Below are positions 16,954 through 25,511 of a DNA stretch of 64,000 nucleotides, piece after piece; position 1 is the stretch's first letter; each line of letters begins with the position of its first letter. The notes under the pieces were generated by a model that was given only the letters and a program-made list of their open reading frames with translations, made no database searches and had not been told where the DNA came from. The stretch comes from Tabrizicola oligotrophica (GTDB taxonomy: Bacteria > Pseudomonadota > Alphaproteobacteria > Rhodobacterales > Rhodobacteraceae): the NCBI RefSeq assembly GCF_011008935.1, contig NZ_JAAIVJ010000009.1, forward strand, positions 62,001 to 126,000, given 5' to 3'. The position numbers and the translations under genes were made by a program.

Positions 16954-18324
16954 ATGAGCCAGCGCCCGCGCATCATCATTGCCCAGCGACAAAGGCTGGC
17001 GCTGAACGCCAACCTCAGCGCCTCGATCCGGCTTTTGCGCAGCGATACCGCCGGGCTGACCCGCTATCTGGAGGAACAGGCAGCGGAAAATCCGCATGTC
17101 CGGCTTGTCGGCCCCGAGCCTGCCGCCATTGGCGACTGGCTGCCGCGCTGGTCGGGCGTTCTGGCCTTTGGCAAGGCGGGCCAGACCACGGCAAGCGAGC
17201 CGGCCTCGGCCCAGCCCAGCCTGATTGCTCATGTCGTTGCGGCCGTGCAGGCGCTGGCCTTGCCGCGCGTGGAACATGCGATCGCCCTTGCCCTGCTGGA
17301 GGCGCTGGAGCCCTCGGGCTGGCTTGGCCGCCCGCTGGCCGAGATTGCGGCCGAACTGGATCACCCGGCGACCGAGGTCGAGGCCGTGCTGCAGCGGCTG
17401 CAAAAGATCGACCCGCCGGGGCTTTTTGCCAGAAGCCTTGCCGAATGCCTTGCCCTGCAGGTCGAGGATCTGGGCAAACTTGACCGCGAGATGGCGGTGC
17501 TGCTGAACCATCTCGACCTTCTCGCCTCGGGTGGCACCCGGCGCCTTGCCCAGTTGTGCGGCTGTGACGAAGCGGGGATCGCGCAGCGCTTTCGCCTGAT
17601 CCGCACGCTGAACCCCAAGCCGGGGGCCGGGTTTTCAACCGCAAACCCGGCCGAGGCCCGCGAACCCGATCTGCTCGCCCGTCCGCTGCAAGGGGGGCGC
17701 TGGCAGGTGGCGCTGAACCGCTCGGCCTTGCCCACCGTCGAGGTGTCGGGAACGGGTGGCGAGGACGGGGCCGCAAATCCGGCGGGGCTACAGGCCGCCA
17801 AGGCGCTGCAGCATATGGTCGAGGCGCGCAATGACACGCTGCTCAGGGTCGGGCGCGAGATCGTCACGCGGCAGGCAGAGGCGCTGGCGCAGGGGCCGGG
17901 GGCGCTGCGCCCGATGGTGATGGCCGATCTGGCCGAGGCGCTGGGGCTGCATGTCTCCACCATCAGCCGCGTGGTGGCAGGGGCGAGCCTCGACGGGCCG
18001 ACCGGGGTCTGGTGGCTGCGGCAGATGTTTTCCGCAGCCCGGGGCGCGGCGGACGCCGGGCAGGAAGCCATGGCCAGCGACGGCGTCTCGGTCGCGGCAC
18101 TGCGCCATCGGCTGGGCCGCCTGATTGCCACCGAGCCGCGCGCCGCGCCGCTGTCCGATGCCGCCCTCGCCGATCGGCTGGCGGCGGAAACCGGCGTGCG
18201 ACTTGCCCGCCGCACCATTGCCCAGTATCGTGCAGCCGAAGGCTTTCCCGCCGCCCATCGCCGCCGCCTCAGGCCCCTGAAAGCGCGGCGAAAAACCGGC
18301 ACGCCAAAGGATGGTCAGGTCTAG
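16954..18324 (+). CDS. rpoN: RNA polymerase sigma-54 factor
   Basis: 456 residues. Region I is Gln/Leu-rich (IIIAQRQRLALNANLSASI), the acidic region II is short, the core-binding domain is followed by the HTH (LGLHVSTISRVVAG), and the RpoN box reads ARRTIAQYR at about 418-426. It recognises -24/-12 promoters and needs an enhancer-binding ATPase. It is divergent from selD, and the start at 16954 matches the usual MSQ-type N terminus. Neither ptsN nor hpf nor nif genes are next to it, and Rhodobacter relatives carry several rpoN copies, so this could be a paralogue with a restricted regulon. Confidence 0.92.
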   Translation: MSQRPRIIIAQRQRLALNANLSASIRLLRSDTAGLTRYLEEQAAENPHVRLVGPEPAAIGDWLPRWSGVLAFGKAGQTTASEPASAQPSLIAHVVAAVQALALPRVEHAIALALLEALEPSGWLGRPLAEIAAELDHPATEVEAVLQRLQKIDPPGLFARSLAECLALQVEDLGKLDREMAVLLNHLDLLASGGTRRLAQLCGCDEAGIAQRFRLIRTLNPKPGAGFSTANPAEAREPDLLARPLQGGRWQVALNRSALPTVEVSGTGGEDGAANPAGLQAAKALQHMVEARNDTLLRVGREIVTRQAEALAQGPGALRPMVMADLAEALGLHVSTISRVVAGASLDGPTGVWWLRQMFSAARGAADAGQEAMASDGVSVAALRHRLGRLIATEPRAAPLSDAALADRLAAETGVRLARRTIAQYRAAEGFPAAHRRRLRPLKARRKTGTPKDGQV

Positions 18325-18369
18325 CGCGAGAATCCTGCCGGCCACGGTGCGATTGAGCGCCTGAATCGC

Positions 18370-18397
18370 TTGACGCCGCAGCGGAATCCCCTTACAC
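18370..18397 (+). promoter_or_regulatory. Probable rpmB promoter
   Basis: TTGACG (18370-18375), a 16-bp spacer and TTACAC (18392-18397), about 72 bp before the rpmB start. Confidence 0.45.
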
Positions 18398-18469
18398 GCC
18401 CCAAATCGAATTCGGTCTCTGCCCCCCGTTCGGGCGGACCCTCCTGTTTTGACACGAAGGATCACGACA

Positions 18470-18757
18470 ATGTCGCGCGTCTGCGAACTGACCGGCAAAG
18501 GCCCGATGTCTGGCAACAACATCAGCCACGCCAACAACAAGACCCGTCGCCGGTTCCTCCCGAACCTGAACGACGTTACCCTGATCTCGGACGTTCTCGG
18601 CCAGTCGTTCAAGCTGCGCGTTTCGGCGGCTGCTCTGCGCACCGTTGACCACCGTGGCGGGCTGGACGCTTTCCTGGCCAAGGCCAAGGATGATGAGCTT
18701 TCGGTCAACGCGCTGAAGATCAAGAAAGAAATCGCCAAGGCTCAGGCTGCCGCCTGA
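18470..18757 (+). CDS. rpmB: 50S ribosomal protein L28
   Basis: 95-residue L28 of the large ribosomal subunit. It begins [20 protein letters not shown] and carries the basic [13 protein letters not shown] run. ATG 18470 is preceded by a GAAGGA site; an upstream in-frame start at 18449 would add seven non-conserved residues. It stands alone with its own promoter and a strong terminator. Confidence 0.97.
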   Translation: MSRVCELTGKGPMSGNNISHANNKTRRRFLPNLNDVTLISDVLGQSFKLRVSAAALRTVDHRGGLDAFLAKAKDDELSVNALKIKKEIAKAQAAA

Positions 18758-18777
18758 TCTTTCCGGCATATGCCTTG

Positions 18778-18811
18778 AAAGCCCCGCCTGTTAGTCAGGC
18801 GGGGTTTTTCG
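18778..18811 (+). terminator. Rho-independent terminator of rpmB
   Basis: CCCCGCCTG (18782-18790) and CAGGCGGGG (18796-18804) form a 9-bp stem with a 5-nt loop, followed by TTTTTCGCTTT. Confidence 0.9.
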
Positions 18812-18882
18812 CTTTGGCGGGTCTTGGGGGTGGACGAACTGTCGCCTTTCCCCTGCCACGCGGATCGACTAAAGGCAGGGCC

Positions 18883-19230
18883 ATGCGCATGTTTGCCGCC
18901 CTTCTGCTGTCTCTGGTGCTGGCCGTCGCCTCGGTGTCGATGGCCGTGGCGCGCGGGCAGGCGCCGATGGGCGGCACGATGGAGCTGTGCTCCGAAGGCG
19001 GCGCGGTCACCGTGATGATGGACGCAAGCGGCGCCCCGGTGCCGATGGCCCCGCATCTTTGCCCCGACTGCCTGAGTGCCGCGACCGCCCTTGACCTGAC
19101 CGTGCCGCTGGTCCTCGCCGCGCCGGACCGGATCGCCCGGCCCGTCGCGCACGCCCCCCTGCACACCGCGCGGCATGTCGCGACCCCCCTCACCTTCCAT
19201 GCCCGCGGACCGCCGCCTTGTTCTGTCTGA
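18883..19230 (+). CDS. Small secreted DUF2946-like protein
   Basis: 115-residue exported protein with a signal peptide (MRMFAALLLSLVLAVASVSMAVA). The mature part has a Met-rich stretch (VTVMMDASGAPVPMAPH) and a Cys pair in HLCPDCLSA, as in small DUF2946-type proteins found with copper genes. It lies 39 bp before the PCu(A)C-type chaperone and probably shares its transcript. A role in periplasmic copper handling is inferred from the Met/Cys/His content and the neighbour. Confidence 0.65.
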   Translation: MRMFAALLLSLVLAVASVSMAVARGQAPMGGTMELCSEGGAVTVMMDASGAPVPMAPHLCPDCLSAATALDLTVPLVLAAPDRIARPVAHAPLHTARHVATPLTFHARGPPPCSV

Positions 19231-19269
19231 TCCCTCACCCTTTTGACCAATCTGACAGAAAGACAAACC

Positions 19270-19770
19270 ATGACCCGGTTTCAGACCCTGCTCGCTGCGG
19301 CGGCAACCCTTTTCGCGCTTCCCGTGTTCGCCCATGACGGCGTGCAGATCGACAACCCCTATGCCCGCACCATGGGCGGCATCGGCGCCTCGGGCGCGGT
19401 GTTTCTTGAAATCAGCAACCATGCCGATGTCGACGACCGGCTGGTCGACGTGAAATCCGACATCGCCGAAAAGGTCGAGCTGCACACCCACAAGGATGAC
19501 GGCAACGGCGTCATGCAGATGCTGCATGTGCCCGAAGGCTTTCCGGTCGCCGCCCTTGGCGGCCATAACCTGCAACGCGGCGGCGACCACATCATGCTGA
19601 TGGGCCTGACGCGCGAGCTGAAGGATGGCGACATCATCACCCTCACGCTGATCTTCGAACACGCCGGCGAGGTGGTGGTCGAGGCTCCGGTCGACAATGC
19701 CCGCAAGGCCGACGGCATGGGCCATGCCGGTCACCAGATGCCGCAAGGCCAGACCGACGTCAGCAACTGA
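19270..19770 (+). CDS. PCu(A)C copper chaperone
   Basis: 166-residue periplasmic protein with a signal peptide (MTRFQTLLAAAATLFALPVFA). The PCu(A)C domain binds Cu(I) through a His/Met set, visible here in VELHTHKDDGNGVMQMLHV and GGDHIMLMGL. A His/Met tail (GMGHAGHQM) may add a second copper site. These chaperones deliver copper to the CuA centre of cytochrome c oxidase. I chose ATG 19270 because it starts the signal peptide. Confidence 0.9.
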   Translation: MTRFQTLLAAAATLFALPVFAHDGVQIDNPYARTMGGIGASGAVFLEISNHADVDDRLVDVKSDIAEKVELHTHKDDGNGVMQMLHVPEGFPVAALGGHNLQRGGDHIMLMGLTRELKDGDIITLTLIFEHAGEVVVEAPVDNARKADGMGHAGHQMPQGQTDVSN

Positions 19771-19868
19771 CCCGAAGACACAAGGGAACGGTTGGGGGGC
19801 GGGCTGGGCCTGCCCCTTTGCCCCGGCCTTCCGCCCCCCTGAACCCGCCAATAGGGCGATCATAATTA

Positions 19869-19898
19869 TTGACTGAAAAACTCAACATAAACTATAGC
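19869..19898 (+). promoter_or_regulatory. Candidate promoter in an AT-rich patch
   Basis: TTGACT (19869-19874) and TATAGC (19893-19898), 18 bp apart, lie in the only AT-rich stretch of the 257-bp gap before the membrane protein gene at 20028. The rest of the gap shows nothing recognisable. Confidence 0.4.
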
Positions 19899-20027
19899 GG
19901 GGCCAGCAAGGCGGGCGGCTTCTGATTCGATCGAAACCGCGCCGATCAGCCATCACATCCATCGCAAGCGGACGCACCCATGCCGGGTTGCGACCGCATT
20001 GGCACGCCAGACTTGGGAATTTGGAAG

Positions 20028-20648
20028 ATGGCCGTTCTTGACTACACTCTGGCGTCGGCACCGGCGCTGGTTTCCTATATCCGCACGACCCTTCGGCTCG
20101 TCCATTTTCTTGGCCTTGTGCTTGGCCTTGGCGGCGCGGTCTTTCTCGACCTGATCCTGTCGCGCTACCGCCGCATGCGGGTCAGCGCCGAACTGGTCGG
20201 CCACATCGAATGGGTCAGTCGCTTCGTCGCCCTCGGCCTCCTGCTGCTCTGGATCTCCGGCCTCGGGTTTCTTGCGCTGTATCAGGTGGCCGAACCCGAG
20301 AAGCTGATGAACCCGAAGATCTGGGCCAAGCTGACCATCGTCAGCATTCTGACCGCGAACGGCCTTGTCATTCACCGCTTCGTGCTGCCCTTCGTCCGCG
20401 GGCAGATCGGCAGCCCGCTCCTGGCCGGCGTCTCGGCTGGCACGAAGGGAGCCCTGATCGGGTGCGGCGTCATTTCGCTCGTATCCTGGGGCGTGCCGGT
20501 CTTTCTCGGGGCGGCGCCACAACTGAATTTTGTCGTGCCCTGTGCGGTCATCCTCGCCGCCTATGCCCTGTTGCTGGCCCAGGCGTTTCTGATCGCCAGC
20601 CTTTTGATGCGCGACCGTGCCGATGCTCCCCTCCACGGCGCGACGTAA
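20028..20648 (+). CDS. Hypothetical multi-pass membrane protein
   Basis: 206-residue integral membrane protein with five or six hydrophobic segments (for example LVHFLGLVLGLGGAVFLDLI, FVALGLLLLWISGLGFLAL, GALIGCGVISLVSWGVPVFL and ILAAYALLLAQAFLIASLL). I do not recognise the family with certainty; the pattern is seen in uncharacterised proteobacterial membrane proteins. Two in-frame ATGs exist (19980 and 20028); the second has a GGAAG close by and gives the more usual N terminus. It is a single gene with its own likely promoter. Confidence 0.7.
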   Translation: MAVLDYTLASAPALVSYIRTTLRLVHFLGLVLGLGGAVFLDLILSRYRRMRVSAELVGHIEWVSRFVALGLLLLWISGLGFLALYQVAEPEKLMNPKIWAKLTIVSILTANGLVIHRFVLPFVRGQIGSPLLAGVSAGTKGALIGCGVISLVSWGVPVFLGAAPQLNFVVPCAVILAAYALLLAQAFLIASLLMRDRADAPLHGAT

Positions 20649-20777
20649 GCCTTCCTTTGCGCCAAAGCGTGCCAGGTTTGAGTTGGAACGAAAAGCGCGG
20701 CCTCTCGCATAGGCTCGAACGCGATTTTCGCCACGACCCGCTTCAAAGAGAACCTGACACGTTCTAGGGTCTGGCGC

Positions 20778-21455
20778 ATGACCCGTTCCCGCGCCAAAGC
20801 CCCGACCGACCGCACCCGTCTGCGCCGCCTGCATGACAAGGCCGCCTATGACCGGGACACCATCCACGCCATCCTTGACGCCATGCCGCTGGCCCATGTC
20901 GGCTATGTGATGGACGGCGCGCCGGTGGTCATTCCCACCCTGCAATGGCGCGAGGGCGACCGGATCTACTGGCACGGATCGGCCGCCTCGCGGTCGATGA
21001 AGGCGGGCAAGGGCTGCCCGGTCTGCGTCACCGTCACGCTGAGCGATGCCATGGTGCTGGCGCGCTCGGCCTTCGAACATTCGGTCAATTCGCGCTCGGT
21101 CATGGTGTTCGGGCAGGCGGAGTGGGTCACTGACCCCGTCGCCAAGGCCGCGCACCTGCAGGCCATGGTGGAGCGGCTGTTCCCCGGTCGCTGGCCGCAA
21201 TTGCGTCCGATGACCGAGACCGAGGTCAAGGCCACGGGCCTTTTGTCGCTGCCGCTGACCGAGGCTTCCGCCAAGATTTCCGCCGCCGCACCCGGCGAAA
21301 CCGATGCGGAGGCGGACAAGGGCTGGCCGGTCTGGGCCGGGCTTCTGCCGATCGCGTTCCAAATGGGCGTGCCGATCCCGGCGCCCGACCTGCCGCCCGG
21401 CACCGCGCTTCCTGCCCACGCCGCGCGCTATCGCTTCGGGGAAAAGCCCGAATGA
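20778..21455 (+). CDS. Pyridoxamine 5'-phosphate oxidase-like flavin-binding protein
   Basis: 225 residues with the split beta-barrel fold of FMN- or haem-binding PNPOx-like proteins: AHVGYVMDGAPVVIPTLQWR, then YWHGSAASRSMKAGKGCPV and SVNSRSVMVFGQA. Relatives are often annotated as flavin-nucleotide-binding proteins of unknown substrate. The stop overlaps the ATG of the phosphatase gene (ATGA), indicating coupling. The 129-bp stretch before it is less GC-rich and holds no gene I can see. Confidence 0.82.
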   Translation: MTRSRAKAPTDRTRLRRLHDKAAYDRDTIHAILDAMPLAHVGYVMDGAPVVIPTLQWREGDRIYWHGSAASRSMKAGKGCPVCVTVTLSDAMVLARSAFEHSVNSRSVMVFGQAEWVTDPVAKAAHLQAMVERLFPGRWPQLRPMTETEVKATGLLSLPLTEASAKISAAAPGETDAEADKGWPVWAGLLPIAFQMGVPIPAPDLPPGTALPAHAARYRFGEKPE

Positions 21456-21931
21456 CATCTCCGCACAAACCCCGTGTGCTGTTCGTCTGCCTTGGCAACA
21501 TCTGCCGCTCGCCCACCGCCGAAGGCGTGTTCCGGGCGCGGGCGGCAAAGGCCGGGCTGGCGGTCGAGGTGGACAGTTGCGGCACGGGCGGCTGGCATGC
21601 GGGCGAACCGCCGCATCCGCCTGCGGTCAAGGCCGCACTGCGGCGCGGCTATGACCTGAACGGGCTGCGCGCCCGGCAACTCACCTTGGCGGATTTCACC
21701 GCCTTTGACCATGTTCTGGTGATGGACCGCCGCAATCTCGCCGAGGCGCGCGCCCTGCAGCCCAAGGACGGCGCCACGCCGCAGCTGGTCCTCGGCTATG
21801 CGCCACAGCACGGCGATGAGGTGCCGGACCCCTGGTATTCCGGCGATTTCGACGGGGTTCTGGACATGCTGGAGGCGGCCAGTGACGGGCTGATCGCCGC
21901 CTTGCAGAGCGGCAAGCCGGCGGGGTCATGA
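21452..21931 (+). CDS. Low molecular weight protein-tyrosine phosphatase
   Basis: 159 residues with the P-loop VCLGNICRSPTAEG (catalytic Cys and Arg in C-x5-R) near the N terminus and the general-acid loop DPWYSGDFDGV. It hydrolyses phosphotyrosine or acts on arsenate-like substrates; the target is unknown. It is coupled to the PNPOx-like gene by a 4-bp overlap. Confidence 0.92.
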   Translation: MTSPHKPRVLFVCLGNICRSPTAEGVFRARAAKAGLAVEVDSCGTGGWHAGEPPHPPAVKAALRRGYDLNGLRARQLTLADFTAFDHVLVMDRRNLAEARALQPKDGATPQLVLGYAPQHGDEVPDPWYSGDFDGVLDMLEAASDGLIAALQSGKPAGS

Positions 21932-21949
21932 CCCGCCCGCGCGCGACTT

Positions 21950-22291
21950 TCAGCCTTGGCTGGCGCTTGCGCTTTCACCGGCGCCACACAGCGCCTCGGC
22001 CTGCGCACCGAAAGCCTTGTAACGCTCCCAGAACGCATCATCGCCCCGGCTTTTCGACATCCAGACCTTGTGGGCCTTTTCGGGGTCCTTGAAGAAGCTG
22101 ACCGCCCGGCGCTGGTCGCTGGTCGACAAGGTCATGTTGGCGGCCTGCTCGATGCAGGCGCACAGCGAGCGCGTCGCCGCCTCGCGGTCGGATTTGTTGC
22201 AGGCGCGCTCGATGGGACCGGCAACGGCGGCGCCGGCCACAAGGGCCAGCCCTGCGGCCAGTCCGGCGGCAAGGAAATGGGATTTGGTCAT
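21950..22291 (-). CDS. Small secreted Cys-rich protein of unknown function
   Basis: 113 residues: signal peptide (MTKSHFLAAGLAAGLALVAGAAVA), then RACNKSDREAATRSLCACI, QRRAVSFFKDPEKAHKVWMS and DDAFWERYKAFGAQAEALC. This family is conserved in Rhodobacteraceae and is often labelled arginine transporter without basis. The four mature cysteines suggest disulfides in the periplasm. The start at 22291 opens the signal peptide. It is convergent with the phosphatase gene. Confidence 0.8.
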   Translation of the reverse strand: MTKSHFLAAGLAAGLALVAGAAVAGPIERACNKSDREAATRSLCACIEQAANMTLSTSDQRRAVSFFKDPEKAHKVWMSKSRGDDAFWERYKAFGAQAEALCGAGESASASQG

Positions 22292-22409
22292 GTCTCGGCC
22301 TCTGTCTGTCCACATGATCCCGTGAGGCGGGCCTGCGGATCGTATTCTGCGCAATACTATGACCGCAAGGCCCCGGGTTTTCAATGGGGCTTTGCCGCTC
22401 ACCGCAGCG

Positions 22410-23573
22410 TCACGGGCCGGCCAGCCCTGCCGCCATTGCCCGCAGCATGGCGAGATTGCCCGCGACCACCCCCGGCGCTTCGAAATTCCGGTCGGCGGCA
22501 TTGACCGCGATCACCACCCCCAGACCGGGGTTGATATAGATATACTGGCCGTAAATCCCCTGCGCCATCACCTCGCCCGGACTGGCGTTTTCGGGGATCC
22601 ACCACTGGAACCCGTAGTCCGAGCCGTCGCTCGCCTGCCGGCTGGTCATGGCGATGACCCAAGGCTCCGGCACCACCTGCGCGCCCTGCCATTTGCCGCC
22701 CTGCAGCACCATCTGGCCGAAGCGGGCATAGTCGCGGGTGCGCAGGTTGAGCCCGCCCAGCACTAAGGCCACGCCCTCGCCATCGGTCAGGTAGTAAGGC
22801 GCGGCTTCCAGCCCCAGTGGCGCGAGGAGACGGCTTTCCAGAAGTTCGGGAATGTCCTTGCCGGTCGCGCCCCGCATGACCATGCCCAAGACATGGGTGT
22901 CAATCGAGACATAATGGAACCGCGCGCCGGGGTCAGCGTCGCGCGCCACCAGCCCGGCTGCAAAGGCATCCATCGAGCCGCCCAAAGCCAGAACCCGACC
23001 CATCTTGTTGATATCGCTATTAAAGTCCAGATAGTCCTCGTTGAAGGCCACGCCCGAGGACATGGTCAACACATCGCGGATCGTCGCGCCGTCATAGGCC
23101 GAGCCGGTCAGGCCGGGGGCATAGCGCACCACCGGATCGTCCAGGCTGGCAAAGGCGCCTTCGGCATTCAGGATGCCGAACAGGCTGACCAGAAAGCTTT
23201 TCGCCATCGACCAGGAAATCCGCAGGTCCTCGGCCCCGGTGCCAAGGTAATAGCTTTCATGCACCAGTTGGCCGTTCTTCAGCAGCACAAGACCAGTGAT
23301 CGCGCGGTCCTTGACCCACTGCGCGGCCTCCGCCGACAGCTCGGCGGGCGGACCGGGGGGCAAGGGCGACACCGGCCCCGCGCCGCGCGACAGCGGGCGG
23401 GTCAGGAACAGCTGGTCCATGTGGCTGAAATTCTGCACGATGGTTTCGGCGTCAAACAGGCTGTTGACCGCCATCAGCCGGGTGATCTCCTCGCGCTTCC
23501 AGACTGCCGCGGCGGTGGCAAGCACAAGAAGGACGGCGATGACCTGCAGGGCGCGGCGCAGGAGGCGGGGCAT
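22410..23573 (-). CDS. Serine hydrolase, beta-lactamase/EstB-like
   Basis: 387-residue penicillin-binding-protein-like hydrolase with an N-terminal membrane anchor (about residues 6-24). The catalytic SxxK is SMAK at about 122-125 in ISWSMAKSFL. LTMSSGVAFNEDY is typical of the 6-aminohexanoate-dimer hydrolase/EstB branch, as is the late YGQYIYINPGLGVVIAVN. The substrate is unknown; these enzymes cleave esters or amides rather than beta-lactam drugs. It is transcribed alone. Confidence 0.87.
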   Translation of the reverse strand: MPRLLRRALQVIAVLLVLATAAAVWKREEITRLMAVNSLFDAETIVQNFSHMDQLFLTRPLSRGAGPVSPLPPGPPAELSAEAAQWVKDRAITGLVLLKNGQLVHESYYLGTGAEDLRISWSMAKSFLVSLFGILNAEGAFASLDDPVVRYAPGLTGSAYDGATIRDVLTMSSGVAFNEDYLDFNSDINKMGRVLALGGSMDAFAAGLVARDADPGARFHYVSIDTHVLGMVMRGATGKDIPELLESRLLAPLGLEAAPYYLTDGEGVALVLGGLNLRTRDYARFGQMVLQGGKWQGAQVVPEPWVIAMTSRQASDGSDYGFQWWIPENASPGEVMAQGIYGQYIYINPGLGVVIAVNAADRNFEAPGVVAGNLAMLRAMAAGLAGP

Positions 23574-23665
23574 GGGCGATCTCCGGTTGCGGTGCCGTCA
23601 GGCGACCACGGCCGGCCGATGGTGGCAAGGCGGAAATTGCGGGGACGCCGCGTCAGGTCCCTGTC

Positions 23666-24379
23666 TCAGTCTCCCTTGCGCAAAAGCCCGCGCAAGGCGT
23701 CGAAGGGGCTGTGCGGCTTGGCCGGCGCCGTGGCTTTTTCGGGGGCCATCGCGCCGGGTTTGTCATCGGGTTGCGCGGACGCCGCCTCGCCACCCGCGCC
23801 GGAATTGCGTGCCGGCGCCATGCGCAGCGCCACCGCGTTCAGGAACCTTGCGCTATCGCCCGCCGCCAGAGCCGCCGCCCCGTCGGAAATGCCGCGCAAC
23901 AAATCATCCAGCCAGTCCTGATCCGCCTTGGCGAAATCATGCAGCACATAGGCGGCCACGGCGTCCTTGTGGCCGGGATGTCCGATGCCCAGCCGCACGC
24001 GGTTGTAAGCCTCGCCCAGATGCTGATGGATCGAACGCAGGCCATTGTGCCCGGCATGGCCGCCCCCGGTCTTGACGCGGGCCTTGCCGGGGGCAAGGTC
24101 CAGCTCGTCATGAAACACCGTCACCTCGTTGAGCGCGAGCTTGTAAAAGGACACTGCCGATTGCACCGACTGGCCCGACAGGTTCATGAAGGTCTCGGGT
24201 TTCAGAAGCACGACCTTTTCCAGCCCCAGCCGCCCCTCGGCCGCCAGCCCGTGATGCGCCTTCCGCCACGGGCCAAAGCCATGGTCGGCGGCGATGCGGT
24301 CCAGCGCCATGAAACCGATGTTGTGGCGGTTGCCCGCATATTTCGCGCCCGGATTTCCAAGCCCCACGAAAAGCCGCAT
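23666..24379 (-). CDS. pth: Peptidyl-tRNA hydrolase
   Basis: 237 residues. The enzyme releases tRNA from stalled peptidyl-tRNA. Signatures are MRLFVGLGNPGAKYAGNRHN with the catalytic His, FMNLSGQSV and HDELDLAPG. A C-terminal tail of about 50 residues, rich in Ala, Pro and Lys, extends beyond the usual end. ATG 24379 follows GGGAG. In many bacteria pth sits directly after rplY; here two plus-strand genes separate them. Confidence 0.95.
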   Translation of the reverse strand: MRLFVGLGNPGAKYAGNRHNIGFMALDRIAADHGFGPWRKAHHGLAAEGRLGLEKVVLLKPETFMNLSGQSVQSAVSFYKLALNEVTVFHDELDLAPGKARVKTGGGHAGHNGLRSIHQHLGEAYNRVRLGIGHPGHKDAVAAYVLHDFAKADQDWLDDLLRGISDGAAALAAGDSARFLNAVALRMAPARNSGAGGEAASAQPDDKPGAMAPEKATAPAKPHSPFDALRGLLRKGD

Positions 24380-24470
24380 GCCCATCTCCCTTGCCGGCCC
24401 CGCAATCTCATGACCGCCCGCGCATGGCAAGCCTTGCGTGGCTTGACTTGCCCCGAGGCGCGGGCCAGCT

Positions 24471-25511
24471 ATGGGAAAAACGGAGCAGCGCTTGCGGATC
24501 ACGGTTGTCGCCTCGATGCGGAACGAGGGGCCCTTCATCGTCGAATGGGTCAGCTGGTATCGCATGCTGGGCTTCAGCGATGTGGTCGTCGTGACCAACA
24601 ACTGCACCGACCGCTCGCCCGACCTTCTGGACGCGCTGGAGGCGGCGAAGCTGGTGCATCACATCCGCTGCAATGTGGAGCCGGGCAAGCGGATCACCCA
24701 TCGCAAGCTGGCCGCCGCCGCCGAACACAAGGCCGTCCGGCGGGCGGACTGGCTGCTGGTCTGCGACGTCGACGAGTTTCTGGTGATCCACAAGGGCACG
24801 GGCAAGATCGACGCGCTGATCGGCACCCAGCCGGAAGATGCCCCCTTTGCCGCCATGGCCTTCAACTGGCGGGTGTTCGGCACCGGCGGCGTCAAGCGGT
24901 TCGAGGACCGCCCCGTGCATCAGCAATTCGCCTTCGGCCTGCCGCTGGAGCGGGCCTTGTCGCGCCATATCAAGGTGTTGCACCGCCAGCCGCGCTGGTT
25001 TCAGGCGCTTGGTGAACACGGGCCGCGCGGCTGGGATCTGGCGCGCTTTCAGCGCAACCCCGAAGATCCGGGCATGCAGATGGTCAACGCCAAGGGGCAG
25101 GAGGTGCCCGACTGGAACCCCGACGGGCGCTACATGCGCCACCTGCCCGAGGCGCTGGCCACGCATGAGGGGGCGCAGATGAACCATTACATGCTGCGCT
25201 CGGAGGAAAGCTATTCCTTGAAAGCGGGCACGCAGGCGCCGGTCACGCTGTCGCTGCGCTATACCGACACCTACCGGCGCCGCGCCAATGCCGACCCGGA
25301 AACCGACAGTTCCGCCTTCCGCCATGCCGAGGCCTTCGCCGAGGTGCAGGCAAGCACCATGGCGCTGCCCGGCGTCGCGCGGCTGCATGCGCTGTGCTGC
25401 GCCGACCATCTGCGGCTGATCGCCGAGAAGCACGACCGCCGGGTCGAGGAGGATCCGCGCTGGCATGCCTTTCTGGCCGCAGCCGAGGCCGCCGGGCAGG
25501 CCGGGGCGTGA
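24471..25511 (+). CDS. Glycosyltransferase family 2-like protein
   Basis: 346 residues. The N-terminal GT-A domain (ITVVASMRNEGPFIVEWVSW, VVVTNNCTDRSPDLLDAL) has the metal-binding DxD motif in LVCDVDEFLVI. This is the Glyco_tranf_2_4-type group, commonly acting on capsule or cell-surface glycans. No signal peptide or membrane segment is visible. It overlaps the following hydrolase gene by 4 bp (GTGA), so they act as one unit. Donor and acceptor are unknown. Confidence 0.85.
   Translation: MGKTEQRLRITVVASMRNEGPFIVEWVSWYRMLGFSDVVVVTNNCTDRSPDLLDALEAAKLVHHIRCNVEPGKRITHRKLAAAAEHKAVRRADWLLVCDVDEFLVIHKGTGKIDALIGTQPEDAPFAAMAFNWRVFGTGGVKRFEDRPVHQQFAFGLPLERALSRHIKVLHRQPRWFQALGEHGPRGWDLARFQRNPEDPGMQMVNAKGQEVPDWNPDGRYMRHLPEALATHEGAQMNHYMLRSEESYSLKAGTQAPVTLSLRYTDTYRRRANADPETDSSAFRHAEAFAEVQASTMALPGVARLHALCCADHLRLIAEKHDRRVEEDPRWHAFLAAAEAAGQAGA

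Noticed and set aside
19869-19885. TTGACTGAAAAACTCAA considered as an FNR-type site
   Set aside because: The TTGA and TCAA halves are 9 bp apart instead of 6; better explained as a promoter -35 region in an AT-rich patch.
20649-20777. Less GC-rich 129-bp gap considered as a mobile element remnant
   Set aside because: No inverted terminal repeats, target duplication or transposase fragment could be seen.
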